NCBI RefSeq assembly: GCF_002127325.2
Contig: NC_035444.2
Span: forward strand, 85,842,286-85,906,285
DNA length: 64,000 nucleotides
DNA from: Helianthus annuus
Taxonomy: Eukaryota > Streptophyta > Magnoliopsida > Asterales > Asteraceae
Reading direction: 5' to 3'
Numbering within the stretch: the first letter of the stretch is position 1; every line of letters begins with the position of its first letter. Shown here in pieces: positions 57,867-64,000 of this stretch. The position numbers and the translations under genes were made by a program. The notes below the pieces were generated by a model, which worked only from the letters and a program-made list of their open reading frames with translations, was not told the origin of the DNA and did not search any database.

Positions 57867-58843
57867 TGTAACTCGAATCTGCTACAGAAGATAATGACAA
57901 AGTTTTATTTAGGAGTTTATTATGGAATTGTCTTTTATGGCAATTCATTAACCATGGTAAACATAGACCATATTTGGTTAATTTGTTACTCACTGTTATT
58001 TAGAATTGAATATAACTTATCCTATTTACAAATAATATAATTAGTGGCACAAAAAGCCTAGTCACAGGGACGTTTTATAAAATAAGCCGGGATTACAGAG
58101 AATCAAGGCATGAAGGTTTGAACCGTAGTCCTTTTACCCTTTGCTGACAGGGAGTCATAGACTACAACTGTCTTTTGTCTTATATGACAATAAGTATGGC
58201 CCGTAGGCACTTCATCACTAGTGGATGTTTTAAATAAATGATCATCTTTATTGATGATGTAACCCATGATTTACCAATCATTAATTTGGGTTTTGGAATC
58301 CCTTAATGGATTCGTATATAAGAATGACGCGTGTGATTTTAACGAATCACATCTGCCAAGGATGTTAACATGTTTACAGAGGTTAACTGCAATCTGAATC
58401 TTTTAATTAAGTCTTACCATCTTGGCCCGGTCTTATAATGACACCAGGCTAGGTTTCACTATTAAGATTCTTTATTTAGGCGGATTAATTTAAAAGGAAC
58501 GATCTTGGATCCATTTCATATAATAATGTATATAATAACAAAAATTAAATTTATAACATATATTCCATTAATCATAATAATGGTTACACACTTGCCCTAA
58601 ACGGGACTTTTAAATAATTAAATACCTACGCAGAGGTTTACAGAAAACAAGTCCACGCAGGGACCAAATACATAGATAGATGTCCGCACAGGGACTAAAA
58701 GATAAGTCCACGCAGGGACTGAAATGCAATTGTCCACGTAGGGACTAAACACGATAAATGTCCTCGCAGGGACTAAAATACTTAAGGCAAATGTCCTCGC
58801 AGGGACTTGATTGTAATAGTAAATACTATAATACATAAAGAGA
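57867..58843 (-). other. Non-coding gap between extra ORF and gag
   Basis: AT-rich, no ORF. It carries the tandem motif array at 58650-58810. Confidence 0.6.
58650..58810. repeat. Array of six GTCC(A/T)CGCAGGGACTAAA-type motifs
   Basis: Copies start at about 58651, 58680, 58707, 58730, 58758 and 58791, spaced 23-33 bases, with variable AT-rich spacers. Confidence 0.8.
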
Positions 58844-60073
58844 CTAATGATCTCGTTTCTTCCTCCCTTTTAGTAGGTTTGCTAGGCCTTTAAGGAATCC
58901 ACGATTACTTTTACGTTCTTGCTCGAAGTCTCGTTCCACTCGGTTTAGACGGTGGAGGATTTCTTCTTGCTCCTGTGGAGAAAAACGTGACTGCTGCGAC
59001 GGTTGTTGAACCGGAGGTCTAGGAGGTACTGGATACCCATGAGCTGAGTAATCTGTTCCCCAAAGGTTTCCATAAGCTCTGTCGGGATGGAGAGCATTGT
59101 AATTAGCCGCTACCACGTATGGGTCGGCATCGTAATTATAGTTGTAGTGCGTGTGAGTCGGCTGCTCAAACGGGTTGTACGCGGTGGAACCGGCGTACGC
59201 TGGTATAGGGTTATCATACCCAAATGGTGGCGGAGGTGGTGCAACTGGTGCAGAATTCACCTCTGCAGGGTGACCAGAAGGTTCCCCTAACTGTGGTTCT
59301 TCAGGTACTGGCGGAAAGTGACTTGCACTCGAGTGGCGAGGGGTGCTAAAGTGGAATTCCCCTCCTCGGGTGGACATCCGCGCGCCTGATCTCCTACGCC
59401 TTGGCGGATCAGGAGGTGCTTGCTGAACTGGTGGTGGAGGAGGCGGTGGCGTAACTGCCACGAAACGTGAATCCTCAGAAGGATCCTGTTGCTGTTGCTG
59501 CTCATGAGGCGAGAAGTGATGAGAAGGTGTGAAGTACCAATCACACTGGTTAAACCTCGCCTGGTAACTGTCGGGACCTTGGTAGGGTGTTCCATGAAAG
59601 GATGACCCATCAGAGATCTCGATAGGGTGGTTGGGAGTACCCCTTCCAGGTTCTATGGGATCCGTATCTTCATCCATATCTACCGCATTATCTTCGGAGA
59701 AATGGTCTTCAGGTCCTAAAGGGTTATAATCTATTGGTTCTTGGACATAATCAGCCGGATTAAATCGGCCTTGAAAGAAAGGAGTAGGATTGCCATAGGA
59801 ACGGTGCGAAGCAGATCGCTGGAGAGGTATAAACGAAGGTTGAGGGTTACTGGGATTGTTCTCCGAATCTGGTCTGAAAGAGTTACGGTATGAAGGTGTC
59901 GAACTGTGTGAGGTAGACCGTCTTGCTGGCTCAAAGAGGTTTCTTCTACGTCTCTGAGGTTCTTCGCTCCTCGTGCTGGAAGGAGCTCGCATGTTTGAAG
60001 GTCCGGCCTTGTGATCATTATGAGTAGTGATCGGCCCTTTGCCTCTTCCTCCTCTTCTAATTGCTCGTGGCAT
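58844..60073 (-). CDS. Extra ORF upstream of gag in gypsy element B (409 codons)
   Basis: The intact frame starts 158 bases after the primer-binding site and ends about 980 bases before gag, same strand. The N-terminus is basic (MPRAIRRGGRGKG), the middle is rich in Pro, Ser, Tyr and Asn with PPPPPPP and QQQQQ runs, and the C-terminus has a short heptad-like helix (EEILHRLNRVERDFEQER) and a basic end (KGRKKRDH). There are no zinc knuckle, protease or membrane segments. The composition suggests a disordered RNA- or assembly-related protein, which is inference. Similar ORFs exist among Asteraceae hypothetical proteins (from memory). It stays open while pol has decayed. Confidence 0.75.
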   Translation of the reverse strand: MPRAIRRGGRGKGPITTHNDHKAGPSNMRAPSSTRSEEPQRRRRNLFEPARRSTSHSSTPSYRNSFRPDSENNPSNPQPSFIPLQRSASHRSYGNPTPFFQGRFNPADYVQEPIDYNPLGPEDHFSEDNAVDMDEDTDPIEPGRGTPNHPIEISDGSSFHGTPYQGPDSYQARFNQCDWYFTPSHHFSPHEQQQQQDPSEDSRFVAVTPPPPPPPVQQAPPDPPRRRRSGARMSTRGGEFHFSTPRHSSASHFPPVPEEPQLGEPSGHPAEVNSAPVAPPPPPFGYDNPIPAYAGSTAYNPFEQPTHTHYNYNYDADPYVVAANYNALHPDRAYGNLWGTDYSAHGYPVPPRPPVQQPSQQSRFSPQEQEEILHRLNRVERDFEQERKSNRGFLKGLANLLKGRKKRDH

Positions 60074-60230
60074 AATTCCTGCTTAAAAATCTTTTAAATC
60101 ACAATAAACAATGAGAGACAAACAGGAATAATAATTCGAATTCGTCCTATGTTCTTGTCTAGACTCAAGTATGTGCAATTGTGTCATTGAGATTAAACAC
60201 ATAAGGACAGTGTTTAATTCACTCAACGTT

Positions 60231-60243
60231 GGCTCTGATACCA
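60231..60243 (-). other. Primer-binding site of element B
   Basis: The minus strand reads TGGTATCAGAGCC three bases after the LTR end TGACA at 60247. Confidence 0.88.
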
Positions 60244-60246
60244 ACC

Positions 60247-61625
60247 TGTCACACCCCGATTTCCACGTGTATCACCAGTGGGCCCGGTGGGGGATTACCG
60301 TGACGTAGTTGGCAACAATATAGTCAAATCACACAATATATAAATGCACAACGGAAGCATAAAGATAAATATATTTCAACCATTGAATGTAATATCAAAG
60401 TATCACAATCGTCGAAATATAATCCACAGATGATCAAAATAAAATATAAGTATTGTTCAACAGACGTAGGCATCTTAAGCTTGCGAGACTCTTTATTGAT
60501 GCTAAGGAGAAATATCCAGCCAATTACGCTTAGTACCTGCATTTAATCTTTTTGGAAAAATACGTCAGTTTACACTGGTAAATACATTCAACCGACACTT
60601 TTTGTAAAAGGTTTAATAAAACTTGATTTGAATGCACAAGGCATAAACTCTTTATAACTTGGAAGAATTATTTAAATTTATAATCTTGTGAACGAATTAC
60701 ATGTTCCTTATGCGTTCAGTAGCCCGGACGTACCGGGTTAAAGATCAATAGACACACCACATCAACTATTTATGCACTGACGAGTGTACGCCTACACTCC
60801 GCGCTTAGGTCGTGGCCATTTCGTAAAATGCTGCCAAGGATATCCGGGACATGGTCATTAACCCCCCAAAGGCGTTTAAGTAAACAAAACTGTTTAAACG
60901 AGCCGATCAAATTATTCAATTAACCACCAAACGATGGAATATTTGATGCCCGACCAAGCGGTATTTTATATACCGTAACCCAAGCCCGTATAACGAAAAA
61001 TAAGTTAAAAGTATTTACCTTTGCAAGTAATATCCTCAATCAAATAAATGCAAGTATCTTTTACTGGTCTCCTATTCTGGAACGAAGGCTTATAACAACC
61101 TATTAGAATCCTAACGGGTCTTTAATGTAGCCTTAGCTAGACCGGTTGGTTTCAAAGGATAATTACGGCTTAATCGCGTGAAAGGCGAAAACCGGGAATG
61201 GAATGTGATTTGGACCCAACAAGTTTGAAGACTTGTTTTATATGGTTAATATAACCACACTCTGGATTTTGAGGTCAAAACAATAAGGTTTGACCCGTTT
61301 CGGCTAGTTTATGTAAACTAGTTACATAAGCCGAACCGTGCGCGCAAAAGGCGTAATGGGTAACCGTAAGAGTCCTACACAAGTTTCCTAAGTCAATATG
61401 CTTTAAAGAGGTTGTGGTATCAGTAGGATACCTTCCATAATGCCCGTAACGAGTTTAAATCCATTATATGCCCCGTAGGGGTATTTCGGTCATTTTTAAA
61501 GATTATAAAAGGGGTTTCTGAGTTCTACAGGAAATATGAGTTTTCCAAACAGTTTATAAAGTCCAAAATACTCTATTTATTATTTAAAATCAATAGCAAC
61601 TGGAATCGGGTCAAAAGACCATGTA
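60247..61625 (-). repeat. 5' LTR of element B, 3' portion (interrupted by element C)
   Basis: It aligns with the first 1.4 kb of the LTR at 49960. It is broken after GACCATGTA, where the other LTR continues GACCATGTAGAACTC, and element C begins. Confidence 0.88.
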
Positions 61626-64000
61626 TGTCACACCCCGGCTTTGCGGAATCGTGGGTTATTTGGTGTGACTTCTTAATACCATAGCTTAATCATAACAAAG
61701 CTATATGAAAATAAAACCATGCAAGATCATCCACAGATTTAAGTTTTAAAACAAAAGTAACATAACATTGTCTTAAGGCGTTGACTCATGCAACGGAAAC
61801 TACAACCTGATAACATAAAACATTGTTTGGAAGACACAAACATCAATACGAAATAAACGCAGTTTAAGAACTGTGACCCATCCAGGAAAAAGTCGCATCC
61901 CTTAAACTTGGATGACCTCATAACCCTTATCCAGCGGGAAAACGTAACATACCGCGCCAGATCTTTAGTTCCCTGAAATACATGTAAGTAGGAAAAATCA
62001 ACAATAATGTTGAGCGAGTTCATGTGTAAGTGAGTAAGTAAAACCTTTGTAAAATGTCTGTATGTATGAAAATTCCTGGTATGTAGCAATAAGGAAAAAG
62101 AGATCAATTAATGTGTAGCTAATACATTAATAAGTGAAATGGCCTAGGAAGCACTCAAACCTGTAACGCGTATTTCATATCGGTCCTTTCGGCGGATCGA
62201 CATAGTCACCACATGCAGCCACACGCTGGATCATGTGTGGGTCTCGCAACACCCGATAGATCTATCACTCATGCCTCTCGGTCCTTATACAAGGATTAAT
62301 GGTCTTACGATAATAGCCTACCCATTCACATGATCTAGGTAATAACCCTCCTTACGCTATCCATACCATGTAAAAAGTACTTGTAATCATAGTAACATGT
62401 ATTTCACCCCCACAGTTTAGAAAACTGAAAACACTAAAGAGAAAAGGGGGACATGAACTCACCGAAGTGCGTCTCTAAAAAGTATCTCCCAGTCAACCTG
62501 CAGTGCATCGACCTACACGTACTAACTTCTATTAGACGGACGGCCGTGCCTTAGCTTAAGGGTTAATGTCTTTGGGAAATAGTTAGGCAACTATTTCGTA
62601 ATTACACTTCGGAATTACTTGGTAAATATATTCCTTCCCAAGGATGGGGGTTTTAATACATGTGTGTTTATACAATTCCAAGACTTTATTATTAAGTCCC
62701 ACTTAATAAATATACTCTAATTCTTTTGTCCAAAATATTCTATCTCCAAAATTATAAATATCTTTCCCAAAAATATTATATTTATTCCATATAATTTTTC
62801 CCCAAAATAACACTCGTCAAAATACACACTTATGAGTATTTTTTCGAAAATGCAAAAGTTACGTTTAAAGATCGGGTGGTATTAATAATACCGTTGTAAC
62901 TTAATGTTTATTGTGAAGGCGTTCGTGATATTTTGGAGTCGTTAATATTTGGTAATATTATTTTTACTCTAAAAAATAATATTTAGATAGTTTGCAAAAT
63001 AATCACAAAAATTTACGTAAGTGTTGTGATGAAAATATATATTCTAAATATATATATTTTAGCAAGTTTATTTTGTGAAAATCCCACCTCCGACACTTAA
63101 AAAGTTTTGTAATAAAAATCGTGGCGAAAGTTATTCGGGAAAACAAGTTAAAAATATATTTATAACACTTGTCACCAAAACCATTTCTAAGTGTTATATT
63201 TTCTGGAAAAATTTCGACAGAGTTTCCTCTGTAACCGGAGGCGTCCACGCTTACTAGCGTATCATTTTCTTTTGTAAAATCATTCAATCAGTTCTCAATT
63301 AACCAACCCGACATTTAGACATGCAAAACACTACTTATATCGTTTCAGTTTTAATTTACAAAACTGGGCCGTTTTCGAGTATTTTAATAAAATAGTTATC
63401 TTATTCCAAAAATTTCCAAAATTTTATAGAATGTCTTATACGGACCAAAGATTATTTTGTAAAAATATCGGGGTCCAAATCATTACCAATATTTTGTAGA
63501 AAATCATTTTCCGGGCTGAAACCAGATTTATCGTTTTCTGACCACAGTCCGCGGAATAATTTATTTAAAATTCATCCAGAGTCCGATTTACGAAATTCCA
63601 GTGGCAGAGTTACGAATACATCGGTGTTCATCTACAGTATAAATTTTATGATCCGACTCTACACAAAAATCAAGTTATGACTAAAAATATAACACCCATT
63701 TTCTGCTGTAATAATTCAGCTTTAGTTGCTGTTAGAAAACGACACTTTAAAAATAGTAAACAAAGTCCAAAAATTATGATTCTGTTGCCATTCGAACCGT
63801 TTTTCATAGTACATATATCTAGACTTCAGAAAATACATTTTTCGTTTAGTTACGGACCTGTTACAGCCAGTTATAGTCGGCTGAAAGTGCAGATCAGCTT
63901 GCTGATTGAAGGTTAAATGTTACTAAAACGCACCCATATGTTCGCCAACCTTTCTAATATGATTAAAATCAGATCATGAGTCTGTTACAGCAGATTATGG
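61626..64000. mobile_element. Element C: LTR start of another gypsy family, continues past the window
   Basis: It begins TGTCACACCCCGGCTTTGCG exactly at the break in LTR B. The following 2.37 kb have no convincing ORF and the texture of a long LTR. Orientation cannot be told because the other end is outside. The ORFs at 61739-62107, 63003-63287 and 63677-63916 show no domains. Confidence 0.7.

Larger units (their letters stand above)
49960..61625 (-). mobile_element. Gypsy element B (Tekay-like), nested in A, with extra ORF
   Basis: On the minus strand the order is 5' LTR (from 61625 down to 60247; its first part lies beyond element C), primer-binding site, 409-codon ORF, leader repeats, gag-protease-RT, broken pol, purine tract (about 53262-53275) and 3' LTR (53261 to 49960). 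The family is the same as A. The LTRs look roughly 98% identical by eye in the first 400 bases, so B is young compared with A. Confidence 0.85.

Noticed and set aside
61739..62107. 122-codon minus-strand ORF in element C
   Set aside because: No domain, in LTR-like sequence, composition typical of chance ORFs in AT-rich DNA.

Overview
The window is nuclear DNA from a flowering plant made almost entirely of nested transposable elements. I found no complete host gene, rRNA or tRNA gene, or CRISPR array. The LTR families (a Sirevirus-like Ty1/copia with an env-like 3' region, Athila-like and Tekay-like Ty3/gypsy, LTRs opening TGTCACACCCC, GC-rich CACGG/CCGTG arrays) look like those of Asteraceae (daisy family) genomes. 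That assignment rests on recall and was not checked by search.

Layout, left group. 1-11840 is a Sirevirus-like copia element on the + strand: gag (5' part outside the window), an open pol, a 2.8 kb non-coding stretch with a second promoter-like block, a broken env-like region, and the 3' LTR. It lies in the untranslated leader of a minus-strand gypsy element (11841-16818, 3.05 kb LTR with a 39-bp minisatellite). That element abuts a truncated gypsy LTR (16819-19504). Next come a 2.4 kb non-coding LTR element with both LTRs (20392-22797), a tRNA-derived SINE (22822-23054), and an Athila-like derivative (about 23526-29096) interrupted by a 5'-truncated LINE with a visible target-site duplication.

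Middle. A perfect-looking foldback with 9-bp target-site duplications (29661-30441, Mutator-like) and an RTE-type LINE tail (about 30700-31205) precede a 7.57 kb Helitron on the minus strand (31991-39556). The Helitron has canonical ends, a helicase tail, and captured exon fragments of three recognisable host genes: PPIP5K/VIP kinase, villin, and pyruvate dehydrogenase E1-alpha. A probable solo copia LTR follows (40925-41273).

Right group. A four-level nest: decayed copia pol (42330-44691), split by gypsy element A (44692-49959, the rest beyond the window), whose reverse transcriptase is split by gypsy element B of the same family (49960 onward), whose upstream LTR is split by element C (61626 to the end). 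B keeps an open 409-codon extra ORF between its primer-binding site and gag, and an open gag-protease-partial-RT frame, while the rest of pol carries five stops and two frameshifts.

Within each element the genes follow retroelement logic: gag packages RNA, protease-RT-RNase H-integrase copy and insert it, and LTRs supply promoter and 3' end. Only the left copia gag/pol looks close to intact. The most interesting features are the promoter-like duplication inside the Sirevirus, the shared layout of short palindromic arrays just upstream of TATA boxes in unrelated LTR families, the triple gene capture in the Helitron, and the extra ORF in element B.
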